From IMG/VR virus record IMGVR_UViG_3300045926_000231, positions 1 through 23,240 of that record: DNA of 23,240 nt, one strand, 5' to 3'. The position numbers were made by a program, and so were the translations under genes. Position 1 is the first letter of the stretch. Every line of letters begins with the position of its first letter. This stretch comes from a virus. The notes beneath the pieces are model-generated. The model had not been told where the DNA came from, did not search any database, and worked only from the letters and a program-made list of their open reading frames with translations. Below, one piece after another: positions 14,290 through 22,102 of the stretch.

Positions 14290-15579
14290 CTAGATGCCGG
14301 TGAGCTTGCAGAATGCCAGCGGACGATACACGGTAAGAGCAAGACGCTCTTCAACGCGGACCGTGACGCGGTTGAAGTTCACGTCGTCTTCGTTCTGATC
14401 GAACGCTTCGACGCGAACGCCTTCACGCTGCCAGATCTGGGCACCGAGCCGGAATGCTCCGACAAGACCCGTCCCCTCGGCGATCGCCGTGGTAACGACC
14501 ACGGGCAGGCCCCAGAGAGAGTCTTTTGCGATCGCTCCGACACCATAGGCTCCGGTGAACGGACCGCCGCCGTAGTACTGGCCGTTGCTGTCTTTCAGCA
14601 ATCGCACCGCTTCCCAGTCGTTCGGATGGAAGACCGCTCCGGTCGGCTCGAAGAAACCGACACTGCGGATCTTCGTAATCGCCTTCATCGTGGTCTCGGC
14701 GATGTCAGTTGAGAGAGCCTGGGTCTGGATCCCCGAGGTCTGCAGAATGCCGGTGATCTGGTTTCCCGCACCGGTGCCGTTGAGGAGCTGCTGCTCTTCT
14801 TTGGCCTCGACCATGAATCGCAAGCGAGTGTTCACGTAATCCCGCATCATCGGGAAATCCGCGAACATTTCATCCGTGACCTTGATCAAAACGGCGATCT
14901 TCTTCACCGGCGCCGTTGCGTCTTCGGTCGCGAGCGTTGCTTCCGGCTTCTCGCCTTCTTCCGCGACCATGTCGGCAGCATTCGTGAAGCTCGTCTCCTT
15001 GATGTAGGGGATCGAGTTCATGGTCGTCTGGCCGACCGGCAGAAGGTCGCGGATCGTCAGACGCTGCTGTTCGACCAGGACAATGCCACCGCCCGGAGGG
15101 GTGACATAGTTCACCGTCGAATCGAGCCCTCCGCCCGTCGTTGTGAACGTCGCTTTGCTTCCCGGTGGGTCGAAAAGAAAGCCCTTGGCATCGACGCTTA
15201 CACGCTTGCCGTTGTGGGCGAACTTTCCGCCAACGATCGCACCTTTGTACGCTTCGCTCTCGATGAACTGCTCACCGAGAGATTTCTGCGGCTGCCATCG
15301 CTGGGCGAATGCTCCGTCGTGGCCTGCCGGCGGATTAAGGATCGGATCGTTCGCGAACTTTTGGAGTCCGAGGATCGCGGTATCCTGCTCGATCGATTTG
15401 CGAAGATCTTCACCGTCGCTCAAGAGCTTGGCGAGCTTCTCTCGGTTCTCCGGTGTGTTGCCGGGAAACTTCTTTTCGTCGGCCTCATCCGGAGTCTCGA
15501 TCGTTGCGGTCAACGTCGCGATCTCGGCAAGGACCTCGTTGAACTTCTTTCGTTTTGCTAATGCATGTTCATTCGGCAT
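14290..15579 (-). CDS. Major capsid protein, HK97 fold
   Basis: This 429-residue protein lies directly after the prohead protease gene. Its first approximately 100 residues form a charged helical delta-like domain (ALAKRKKFNEVLAEIATL, TPENREKLAKLLSDGED), which would act as internal scaffold and be cut away by the protease. The remainder has the HK97 capsid layout: GGGIVLVEQQRLTIRDLLPVG, SIPYIKETSFTNAADMVAEEG (the E-loop and spine region), LRFMVEAKEEQQLLNGTGAG, and VRVEERLALTVYRPLAFCKL at the end. Several hundred copies would assemble into the icosahedral shell. The ATG at 15579 has AGGAGAAG with good spacing. The cleavage site is not obvious to me. A hairpin with a short T-tract follows. Confidence 0.95.
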   Translation of the reverse strand: MPNEHALAKRKKFNEVLAEIATLTATIETPDEADEKKFPGNTPENREKLAKLLSDGEDLRKSIEQDTAILGLQKFANDPILNPPAGHDGAFAQRWQPQKSLGEQFIESEAYKGAIVGGKFAHNGKRVSVDAKGFLFDPPGSKATFTTTGGGLDSTVNYVTPPGGGIVLVEQQRLTIRDLLPVGQTTMNSIPYIKETSFTNAADMVAEEGEKPEATLATEDATAPVKKIAVLIKVTDEMFADFPMMRDYVNTRLRFMVEAKEEQQLLNGTGAGNQITGILQTSGIQTQALSTDIAETTMKAITKIRSVGFFEPTGAVFHPNDWEAVRLLKDSNGQYYGGGPFTGAYGVGAIAKDSLWGLPVVVTTAIAEGTGLVGAFRLGAQIWQREGVRVEAFDQNEDDVNFNRVTVRVEERLALTVYRPLAFCKLTGI

Positions 15580-15593
15580 GGTCGTGTCTTCTC

Positions 15594-16439
15594 CTAATTG
15601 AAATTGGTCTGGCTCAGGACAAGCGCCTGAGATTTTGCTTTCAGAATTTCAAGCCAATCGTTCGGAGAAAGTGAGGTGCTGTCTTCAGCAGGCTCGGATT
15701 TCTCTTGAGGGGGCTGAGCATGTTTGCCGGCATCTTCTTCATCGGAGCCGCAAGCGGCCCCTAAAGAAACAGCCGTGTTGTGGATCAGGTCCACAAGCTT
15801 TTGGTCGCTGTCGCTGTTGCGGCGGCCGGCCTTGATCTCGCTTTCGAGCATCGCGAGCTGCGAGGCGATGACGCCGAGGGGCATGAGGCCCCAATCTTTT
15901 GCTCCGGCGGCGATTGTGGCGGCATTGCATCCCCAGAGAACATCAGAGCAATCAAAAAGCTTCAGTTCGTGAAGTTCGTTGACGTCGCGGGTCTTCTCTG
16001 TCTCGTCGCCTGGTATGGGCTCTGTAACTCGCGAGCTTCGCACGATCTCGTAAGCGAAACTCATCTCGTTGATGTCTTCGTTGTCGATCGCCGCGAGCAG
16101 CCAGTCGGCGAGGTCCACGCCCTTGTAATATTCACGTCGGACCAGGAGCCCGCCGGTCGCTTCGGGAGCTTTCTCGAGGACCTCTGGTGGCAGCTCGTCG
16201 CGCGTGAGTTCGCGCAGCTCCTTGATACTGGCTACTGGCGGGTGCTGGTACGAATGATTCCAGAGAAAGCGGGCTCTCTTTGCTCCGCCGGCGATCGTGC
16301 GCGCGAACGCTCCTGGCATGATTCGATCCCCAACCGCATCGATGTTGCCGAACACGGCGGCGATGCCGGACCGCTCCCGGCCTTTTGCCGCAGCTTTTAT
16401 GTTTGTGAAATCGAGGCTTTTGATCTCCCGCTCGGGCAT
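15594..16439 (-). CDS. Prohead (capsid maturation) protease, U35/HK97 type
   Basis: This 281-residue protein has the family signature of Caudovirus prohead proteases: GIAAVFGNIDAVGDRIMPGAF near the start, the catalytic histidine in FLWNHSYQHPP (about H62), and the serine in NEMSFAYEI (about S127). A following strand (LFDCSDVLWGCNAATI) also fits. It would cut the capsid delta domain and itself during head maturation. The last 90 residues are polar and variable (EKSEPAEDSTSLSPNDWLEILK), which may serve as a scaffolding tail. The ATG at 16439 has no clear Shine-Dalgarno; the gene follows the portal by 37 bases. Both proposed catalytic residues are present, so the enzyme should be active. Confidence 0.92.
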   Translation of the reverse strand: MPEREIKSLDFTNIKAAAKGRERSGIAAVFGNIDAVGDRIMPGAFARTIAGGAKRARFLWNHSYQHPPVASIKELRELTRDELPPEVLEKAPEATGGLLVRREYYKGVDLADWLLAAIDNEDINEMSFAYEIVRSSRVTEPIPGDETEKTRDVNELHELKLFDCSDVLWGCNAATIAAGAKDWGLMPLGVIASQLAMLESEIKAGRRNSDSDQKLVDLIHNTAVSLGAACGSDEEDAGKHAQPPQEKSEPAEDSTSLSPNDWLEILKAKSQALVLSQTNFN

Positions 16440-16476
16440 GTAAGGGAGAATAGGAAAAAGCCAGGTTGGTTATTTT

Positions 16477-18687
16477 TTAAGCAGTCACGAAAACGTGAAA
16501 ACACCGGCAGCGGTCCTGCCCTTCGCATTCAGGATTGGGTGCAGCTGGCAGATCTTCTTCACTTGCCGCCGTCTCACCGTCGGCATCGGCGCATGGACCG
16601 CAAGTATTCGCGTCGAGAACCGCTGAATACATCACCGAGCTCCACGCCTCGGTCTGTGATTCGGCCTCTGCTGATCGGCCAGACTGAATTGCCGCATTGA
16701 CCGCACCCCCCGCTATGCGCTCGATAAATTTGTCGCTCTGGGCAAGCAGGAGATCTTGCAGTTTCTCGATCGTGTAATCGACGAGCATCTTGAGGGTTAG
16801 ATACTCATTGATCGCGCGCATGCTGATCTCGTTGATAGTCTTCGAGATCATGCCATCGACAAGTTCATCCAGATAATCCAGCCAGTCATTATCGAACTCG
16901 TCTTTGCGGTCTAGGGATTTTTCCGCATCTTGGGCCCTGAGTTCGCGGCTTACCTGGTCGCGGCCCGTCTTGAACGAAGACGCGATCGCTTTCTCCAGGT
17001 CTTTGCGTATTTTCGGATCCGGAATGAGGATCAGCGTGTGAGCTGTTTGCGGGGATAACTTGTCGAGCTTGGAGCATGCCTGATCGATCAGGTCCTCACG
17101 AAAGCGTTTTAGGATCTTGATCGATTTTGCTTTCTCGCTCTCGAGATCCGCCACGATCGCTTTGAGGTCAAGCAGTTTCTCAAGCTCACTTGGCTCGCGG
17201 CCGAGCGTCAGGCCTTCGTAGTCGAAAGTTTTTTTTTCGAGGGGTATTTTTAGAATTTTCTCATCATCTTCTTCGTCATCAGATCCTTCCTCTGTCTTAT
17301 CGTCCGCCTCTTCATCCTCTTCGCTCGTCTCGCCGTCGCTGGGCTCTTCTCCTGGCTGAAGTAATTGTGCAGGCACAACCGGTTCTTCTATGGCGTCAGC
17401 GGCCCTGCGTTCAGGGCTAATGGCTATAAGCGTTGAGGGCTGGACATAGTAATCGTCACCCGCCTCGTCATCAGGAGCCTGTCCTGTCTCCTGACGAGCT
17501 TCGTTCAGCTTCCACAATCCAGCTTTGAAGTTCTCTCGGGCCCGCTTATGCCGTGCATCGACATCTTCCTGCAAAAAGGCAGCATGCGAAACATCGAAGC
17601 TCACGCGGATCTTCTCCATCTTGATCGCGTCGATCCCTTCGAACTCCGGCAGAAAAAACCAGGTGAGCCACTCACGCAGAGACGCGAGCTCCGGGCTGAT
17701 CTTGTTATCCCAGAAATTATTCAGCTCGGCCTTCGCGGTGGCATTCGCAGTAACATGCTCGAGGCCGACATACGCACCAACCAAATTCGGAGGCACGCCG
17801 AAGACAGCGCATATACGCGATTCAAAGCGTCCGGTGAGCTCTGCTGATGCAAGCTCGTCGAGATTCGAGCCTATCTTCTGGAACTCGGCATTCTGGTCCA
17901 GCACAGCAACGCCTTTCTGATTAGACCCGCCGCGGCCGTATTTCAGTTTCCAAAGCCGCTGCAGCTCCTCACGCCGTTCGTTCTTAACCGTGGCGTTCAG
18001 GATTTTCAATATTCCCGACGGCGTACCGTCAGACTCAAAGAAGGCGTCAACGTAATCAGTAAAACCAAGATCTGAGTTAATGCTCTTTAACGCAGCCTGC
18101 AATGGTGCAAAACCAAAGAACTGATCAAGCAGGTCCGGACGCCGGCGAATGATCATATCCTCCGGACGGATCTTCACCACGGAACCGTTGCGTTTCTGAT
18201 ATTCGTAGTACTCGATCGCGTCCTGATTAGCGTTCCACCGGACAACGACCTGATTGGGATTAAGCAGTGAGATCTCGACAGGATTCCCCGCACCCGAGCG
18301 ATTCAAAAACGCATAAAAAAAACCGAAGCTCTGCTCGGACTGCACCATTAGCCGGCGAACGTCCCGACCGGTCTGGTATGAATTCGGCCTCTTGAACAAG
18401 GCCGTGAGCGGGTGACCTTCTTTCTTTTCCCACTCGCCTTTGCCGTTCTTTGTCTCAACGATGATCTCCGCGTCGTTCATGACGTCGGCGATCTTGTTGA
18501 TGCACGCGTACACGAGCTCGTGAGAGCGATACGCGATGAAACTAGACTCCTGATTATAGGGAATGCGGGTGTTCTGGCGATGAACACCGAGACCGAACCA
18601 ACTCCAGCCGTTCGAAGTGCTATCGAGAAAAGTGACCGGCTTGGCCTTTTTGCTTAAAAAGCCGCTGATTTTTTCGAGAAGCTGCAT
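16477..18687 (-). CDS. Portal protein fused to MuF-like C-terminal domain
   Basis: The gene encodes 736 residues, well above the usual 400-520 for HK97-like portals. Residues 1-420 are the portal: VYACINKIADVMNDAEIIVE, HPLTALFKRPNSYQTGRDVRR, ELTGRFESRICAVFGVPPNLVG and EHVTANATAKAELNNFW are typical. Residues about 433-477 form a strongly acidic linker. Residues about 500-736 are helical and end in the signature of the Mu gpF/SPP1 gp7 minor head family: WSSVMYSAVLDANTCGPCAD, then CEGQDRCRCFHV. The portal ring is the DNA entry and exit channel; MuF-like domains sit on it inside the head. The ATG overlaps the terminase stop (TAATG at 18687), so the two are coupled. A fused, single polypeptide form is less common than two genes. 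Confidence 0.93.
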   Translation of the reverse strand: MQLLEKISGFLSKKAKPVTFLDSTSNGWSWFGLGVHRQNTRIPYNQESSFIAYRSHELVYACINKIADVMNDAEIIVETKNGKGEWEKKEGHPLTALFKRPNSYQTGRDVRRLMVQSEQSFGFFYAFLNRSGAGNPVEISLLNPNQVVVRWNANQDAIEYYEYQKRNGSVVKIRPEDMIIRRRPDLLDQFFGFAPLQAALKSINSDLGFTDYVDAFFESDGTPSGILKILNATVKNERREELQRLWKLKYGRGGSNQKGVAVLDQNAEFQKIGSNLDELASAELTGRFESRICAVFGVPPNLVGAYVGLEHVTANATAKAELNNFWDNKISPELASLREWLTWFFLPEFEGIDAIKMEKIRVSFDVSHAAFLQEDVDARHKRARENFKAGLWKLNEARQETGQAPDDEAGDDYYVQPSTLIAISPERRAADAIEEPVVPAQLLQPGEEPSDGETSEEDEEADDKTEEGSDDEEDDEKILKIPLEKKTFDYEGLTLGREPSELEKLLDLKAIVADLESEKAKSIKILKRFREDLIDQACSKLDKLSPQTAHTLILIPDPKIRKDLEKAIASSFKTGRDQVSRELRAQDAEKSLDRKDEFDNDWLDYLDELVDGMISKTINEISMRAINEYLTLKMLVDYTIEKLQDLLLAQSDKFIERIAGGAVNAAIQSGRSAEAESQTEAWSSVMYSAVLDANTCGPCADADGETAASEEDLPAAPNPECEGQDRCRCFHVFVTA

Positions 18688-20111
18688 TAGATAGTGATGC
18701 CCAGGCTGTTGTTGTTCATTACGCCGTATCTGAATGCGTCCGGGTGATCATCACCGCCGTTGCCCTGCTCATCGCAATCGACCTTGAGAACGTCTTCCGG
18801 ATCGTTCGGGTTGTGCATCAGTGCCGGCAGGCGCTCGATAAGTCCCGTACATCTTGATGAGATTCTAATTGACGCTTCTATTTGTTGGGTTTCATCACCT
18901 AAGAGCTGCAGGATCTTGCCCCAGCCCGCACGACGGGACACGTTAGCAGGTCTGAGATAGATACCGTGCTCGGCAAATTCGTCGGCAAAGCTTTCACCGG
19001 TGTCGCCTTTCTTCGCAAAGACATCCGTACCGGCAACGAAGTTGATGAGGTCATCTACTGTTAACAGCCAACGCGAAAGCATCGCGTGTATGCCCTCGCA
19101 GTTCGAACTGATCAATTGCTTGCGTGCGGCAAATTCGTCTAAGCAGAAAATTTCTCCGTCATACTCTGCAAACAGGTAACAGATCGTCCAATGTTTGAAA
19201 CCGTAATCGAGCGAACACCAGAACGTAACGGCGTTCCGGAGATCTTCGCCCTTGAAATCAGGCTCATCCTTCGGCTCGTAGACATGCAGGTCGTATCTGA
19301 AGTTCTCGAAATACTGACCCGCGAATATGTCTGGATCACCATCGAGCCAGGCTTTACGCTTCCATCCGGAGAGGGCCTCGAGTTTCGAACGATAAAAGGG
19401 ATCGACCCGCTTATTGTCGTAAACCGTCGCAGGCACGAACCGGGTGATCGTTTCATTGCCATCACGAAACGGCTGGAGAAAGCGTTTCTTGAGATAGGTG
19501 TGGGAGAGCCCGCCCCAGTTGAATGTCATGTAACAACGCGGCTTGAAGTCAGGGATGGAAGTTCTGTTTACCGTTTTTATTTCTTCGATCTTATTTTGGG
19601 AGAGCTGTTCGGCCTGCTCGATAAAGATCACGTCGTACTCGAGCGAAAGGTACTGGTTAATATCTTTCTCGTACTGAAAGTGACCGATCTTGATGCTGCT
19701 GCCATTAGGAAAATAGATTATCGATCGCGTTGGTCGATGCGGTACACGCGGCAGGACCTTTGTGCAGAGCTTCATCATCGACTCTTCCGCCGAGCCCGCT
19801 TTCTCGCGAAGAAAGAGAACACTCAGCCCATCCCACTTCTGGCAATCGTCGATCGCGATCTGCGCGAAACCGCAATGCGTCTTACCGCCGCCGCGGGCAC
19901 CGCCGTAACCGATGTCTTCTAGTTCGGGGATGTGGTCAGCAGCTCGCGCGAAGCCATGAAAGAGCAACTGCTTTGGCTGGGGAATATAACCTGCGAGTAA
20001 AAATCTCTCGAGAGAATCTTTCGGCACCCCCGCGGCTTTAGCTTGCCTGATCAGGCTTAGCGTGCTCTCCGGCACTCTCGCCTTCGGTGTCGGTATCTGT
20101 GCCGTCTGCAT
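18687..20111 (-). CDS. Terminase large subunit
   Basis: This 474-residue protein has both parts of the packaging motor. The ATPase carries Walker A GGARGGGKT (residues 70-78) and Walker B VIFIEQAEQ (about 161-169, with E165 as likely catalytic Glu and no preceding Asp). The C-terminal RNase H-like nuclease has SLDYGF (D302), GTDVF (D363) and DDHPDAFRYG (D455/D458), the expected acidic set. It would pump DNA into the prohead at the portal and cut the concatemer. The start ATG at 20111 overlaps the small subunit gene by 74 bases and has only weak AAGAT upstream; a GTG at codon 13 is an alternative. The stop overlaps the portal start. Confidence 0.95.
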   Translation of the reverse strand: MQTAQIPTPKARVPESTLSLIRQAKAAGVPKDSLERFLLAGYIPQPKQLLFHGFARAADHIPELEDIGYGGARGGGKTHCGFAQIAIDDCQKWDGLSVLFLREKAGSAEESMMKLCTKVLPRVPHRPTRSIIYFPNGSSIKIGHFQYEKDINQYLSLEYDVIFIEQAEQLSQNKIEEIKTVNRTSIPDFKPRCYMTFNWGGLSHTYLKKRFLQPFRDGNETITRFVPATVYDNKRVDPFYRSKLEALSGWKRKAWLDGDPDIFAGQYFENFRYDLHVYEPKDEPDFKGEDLRNAVTFWCSLDYGFKHWTICYLFAEYDGEIFCLDEFAARKQLISSNCEGIHAMLSRWLLTVDDLINFVAGTDVFAKKGDTGESFADEFAEHGIYLRPANVSRRAGWGKILQLLGDETQQIEASIRISSRCTGLIERLPALMHNPNDPEDVLKVDCDEQGNGGDDHPDAFRYGVMNNNSLGITI

Positions 20112-20517
20112 AGATCTTATCGATAGAGGCCTGTAAATTTACGTCGAGGTTCCCGGTGTGATGGGCATTGAGGTCTAGACGCTCGCGGAACTTCTCGGCA
20201 CGATTGCCTTTGAGAAAGAACTCGAGTAAGCGATCACTTTTCTTGATGACGTAGCCAACAACCTCGCCCTTGTGCCAGACCGCTTCACGCCAGCCTTTTA
20301 CGGAACGAACATAAAGCTCTTTCTCCGCTTCGTCGTAAACGGATTGCAGGACCTCTTCCCAACCGGCCGAGAAATCCGCGTCGGTCTTCTTATGTTCGTA
20401 AGCAGCTCCCCGGGAGATCTTGATAGCACGACAAGCGGCGGCGACGTTGCCATGCGACGACTTGAGTTTCGCGAGAAACTTCTGCTTGTCCTGGGTTGTG
20501 AGCGGATGCCCCTGCAT
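20038..20517 (-). CDS. Terminase small subunit
   Basis: This 159-residue protein lies directly upstream of the large terminase gene. A helix-turn-helix with GNVAAACRAIKISRGAAYEH fits the DNA-recognition domain of small terminases, which bind the packaging site and load the large subunit. The C-terminal part is charged (ELYVRSVKGWREAVWHKG, LLEFFLKGNRAEKFRERLDL), with an acidic, variable end. The frame can be extended upstream to a GTG at 20571, but those 18 codons run through the stem and T-tract of a terminator, so I use the ATG at 20517, preceded by TTGGA. The last 74 bases overlap the large-subunit start. DNA-binding specificity is not visible. Confidence 0.85.
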   Translation of the reverse strand: MQGHPLTTQDKQKFLAKLKSSHGNVAAACRAIKISRGAAYEHKKTDADFSAGWEEVLQSVYDEAEKELYVRSVKGWREAVWHKGEVVGYVIKKSDRLLEFFLKGNRAEKFRERLDLNAHHTGNLDVNLQASIDKIYADGTDTDTEGESAGEHAKPDQAS

Positions 20518-20545
20518 AAATGTCCAACGTGTCAGTTCCGGCAAC

Positions 20546-20578
20546 AAAAAATACCGTGCCAGCGATGACACGGTATTT
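20546..20578 (-). terminator. Intrinsic terminator before the terminase genes
   Basis: On the minus strand AAATACCGTG (20578-20569) pairs perfectly with CACGGTATTT (20558-20549) around a 10-base loop, with six T in a row (20551-20546) at the end of the stem. It closes the accessory block (VWA to 34-residue protein) and lies about 29 bases before the terminase small subunit start, so late transcription across it would need readthrough, antitermination or a promoter I cannot see. Confidence 0.85.
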
Positions 20579-20611
20579 AGGATAAGCCCTAAAAATCGGG
20601 GTTATTCGATA

Positions 20612-20716
20612 TTACTTCCAGAACACTGTAACAAGTACCGCGATACCCGCAAGCACGAGCAGAGCCTTTAACACGAACATGAAATCTTCCCAAGGTTCCC
20701 AATCGTTATTGTTCAT
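20612..20716 (-). CDS. 34-residue membrane protein
   Basis: An ATG at 20716 opens 34 codons ending in TAA at 20612. The start has GGAGG about 10 bases upstream, inside the end of the previous gene, and lies 2 bases after that gene's TGA, so coupling is likely. The product has a charged N-terminus (MNNNDWEPWEDF), a hydrophobic segment (about residues 17-32, with LLVLAGIAVLVTVF) and ends in K, as a single-spanning membrane peptide would. Very short single-span proteins of this kind include lysis modulators and small assembly proteins, but none can be named here. The ribosome-binding site and hydrophobic pattern make it real rather than chance. Confidence 0.6.
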   Translation of the reverse strand: MNNNDWEPWEDFMFVLKALLVLAGIAVLVTVFWK

Positions 20717-20718
20717 AC

Positions 20719-21165
20719 TCAAACGACCTCCGGTGTTTTCACACGATTGCTTTTGTACATGAAATACTGGCGATCGCTGCCCGGAATAAATTTGGGAACA
20801 AGATAAAGAATATTTTTCTCGAGAAGATTTTTCACGAGCACTTTAACAACAGCCGGAGCGAGACGGCTGTCCTCGGCGATCTCGGTGAGAGTAGTTGCTC
20901 CCTGGCGTTCGATAGCATGAAGAATGATCTCTTCGCTCTGTGAATCGCTAAGCCGAGAAATGCTACGCAGTGCCTCGAGGCACATATTGATCTGAGGGAT
21001 GCCGCGTTCCTGGGCGAACGACAGCAACTCGCGCCGAGCTTTTAAGACGGCGTCGATCGCACGACGGTATTCCCGGTCGGCGTTGAGCTTCGCCGGGTCC
21101 GGTTCGCCCATTTCGAACAGCCAAGGCTGGACCGGCAGAGTTGTTTGGTGGGCAACAGCTGGCAT
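20719..21165 (-). CDS. Probable winged-helix protein
   Basis: The 148-residue protein has a helical N-terminal half (DREYRRAIDAVLKARRELLS, MCLEALRSISRLSDSQSEE) and a C-terminal part with the pattern of a winged helix: ILHAIERQGATTLTEIAEDS, LAPAVVKVLVKNLLEKNIL, then strands YLVPKFIPGSDRQYFMYKS. This resembles the DNA-binding domain of MarR/IclR-like regulators, though small phage proteins of this type also act in assembly. It starts with ATG at 21165, directly after the preceding TAG (no spacer). Position just before the terminase block would suit a regulator of late genes, but no operator is visible. I am unsure of function. Confidence 0.7.
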   Translation of the reverse strand: MPAVAHQTTLPVQPWLFEMGEPDPAKLNADREYRRAIDAVLKARRELLSFAQERGIPQINMCLEALRSISRLSDSQSEEIILHAIERQGATTLTEIAEDSRLAPAVVKVLVKNLLEKNILYLVPKFIPGSDRQYFMYKSNRVKTPEVV

Positions 21166-21705
21166 CTATAGTCTGATCAAAGAGAAATCGGCACCTCCGC
21201 GGTGCTCTTCGAGCAACCTTATGAGCCACGCCTGAATGGCATTGACTATTTTCTCCTCCTGCTTATTTTCGAGACCGCTGAGCGGTTTTTTGAACATGAG
21301 ACGGTACAGCGGCACACCCCGCGTCCAGTCGGGCCAGCGGCCCTTCTTGTTAGTACGAGGACCATCCGGGTGATAGACCCAGATGTGTGTATCGAGAAAG
21401 TTCTTAAGCCGCTCCTGCATGGCCGTATCGGCGATCGCTCCCTCTGAGTGAAGCAATATTGCTTCGCAGAGCTCTACCTCGGCGCAATAAGCAGCGACGG
21501 TCGGCATCGGGATCTGCAACTCCTCATTCACTTCTGTCGTTGACCAGGCTTTCTCGACGGAGATGTCGGAAAACTCTTCATAGAGAGGTAACAGCCAGTT
21601 GATCACGCGCGTCCGTGTTGCAGCTGTCGCGTCACTCTTGAACACGGCGATCACGTCCGGCATAGCCGGCAGAGTAAGAGATCTTTGTGGGACAAGGCTC
21701 GGCAT
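21166..21705 (-). CDS. Uncharacterised 179-residue protein
   Basis: The start chosen is the ATG at 21705, which overlaps the TAA of the upstream gene (TAATG); a frame extension to 21762 would lie inside that gene and is unlikely. The protein is mostly helical and mixed in charge, with NWLLPLYEEFSDISVEKAW, a stretch TVAAYCAEVELCEAILLHSEG and a conserved-looking THIWVYHPDGPRTNKKGRWPD followed by WTRGVPLYRLMFKKP and a charged C-terminal helix (EEKIVNAIQAWLIRLLEEH). I do not recognise a domain, signal peptide or membrane span. The operon position, between the 61-residue and winged-helix proteins, is the only clue to role. Confidence 0.75.
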   Translation of the reverse strand: MPSLVPQRSLTLPAMPDVIAVFKSDATAATRTRVINWLLPLYEEFSDISVEKAWSTTEVNEELQIPMPTVAAYCAEVELCEAILLHSEGAIADTAMQERLKNFLDTHIWVYHPDGPRTNKKGRWPDWTRGVPLYRLMFKKPLSGLENKQEEKIVNAIQAWLIRLLEEHRGGADFSLIRL

Positions 21706-21890
21706 TATTTTTTCTCGAGCTTCACACCCGCAGATTCGCACAGCGTGATGATGCGGCCCCACGCCGGCTGCTTAGTTCGCTCGTATTCTTTGGCCGCAAT
21801 TCTGCGACATTCGCGAAGAGCGACCTCAAAACGGTCCGCATCTTTCGCCCGATCGCCGATAGTTCTCAATCGCTTTATCAGTTCTTCCAT
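21705..21890 (-). CDS. Small charged helical protein, 61 residues
   Basis: The ATG at 21890 overlaps the stop of the 68-residue membrane protein gene (TAATG), and its own TAA overlaps the next start at 21705 in the same way. The product is basic and helical throughout (MEELIKRLRTIGDRAKDADR, EVALRECRRIAAKEYERT), with a short end (WGRIITLCESAGVKLEKK). It has two cysteines in no known pattern. The two tight overlaps argue for a real, coupled gene. No family is recognised; it may be a cofactor of its neighbours. Confidence 0.75.
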   Translation of the reverse strand: MEELIKRLRTIGDRAKDADRFEVALRECRRIAAKEYERTKQPAWGRIITLCESAGVKLEKK

Positions 21891-22096
21891 TATTTTCTTT
21901 CAGTGATCAGGCTCGGCCATTCTTCGCTCTCAGATTCAGCGTTTTGGGTCTCGAGCTGCTCTTTGGATGCAGCATGCGCCACGAGCTCTTTGTCGTACAA
22001 CCGGCGCCAGTGCTTTGCGAGATACAGGTCACGCTTCGCCGTCGCAATCGCGACAACGACGAGACCTATAGCAAAACCAAGAACAAAGTAAAGCAT
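21890..22096 (-). CDS. Small single-span membrane protein, 68 residues
   Basis: The first 20 residues (MLYFVLGFAIGLVVVAIATA) form a membrane segment with a GxxxG-like face, followed by a charged cytoplasmic or periplasmic helix (RDLYLAKHWRRLYDKELVAH) and an acidic tail (NAESESEEWPSLITERK). This is the shape of small phage membrane proteins such as holin partners or spanin-like helpers, though nothing specific identifies it. The start ATG at 22096 has GAGG about 9 bases upstream. Its TAA overlaps the next gene. The neighbouring gene also encodes a membrane protein, so the two may act together. Confidence 0.7.
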   Translation of the reverse strand: MLYFVLGFAIGLVVVAIATAKRDLYLAKHWRRLYDKELVAHAASKEQLETQNAESESEEWPSLITERK

Positions 22097-22102
22097 TACG
22101 GT

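Noticed and set aside
15780-16700. A 306-codon open frame on the plus strand.
   Set aside because: It runs antisense across the prohead protease and the portal end, both confidently identified, and shows no family motif.
19191-19922. A 243-codon open frame on the plus strand.
   Set aside because: It is antisense to the terminase large subunit with its intact ATPase and nuclease motifs.
21706-21762. A 19-codon upstream extension of the 179-residue gene.
   Set aside because: It lies wholly inside the 61-residue gene, while the ATG at 21705 forms the same TAATG overlap seen at other junctions here.
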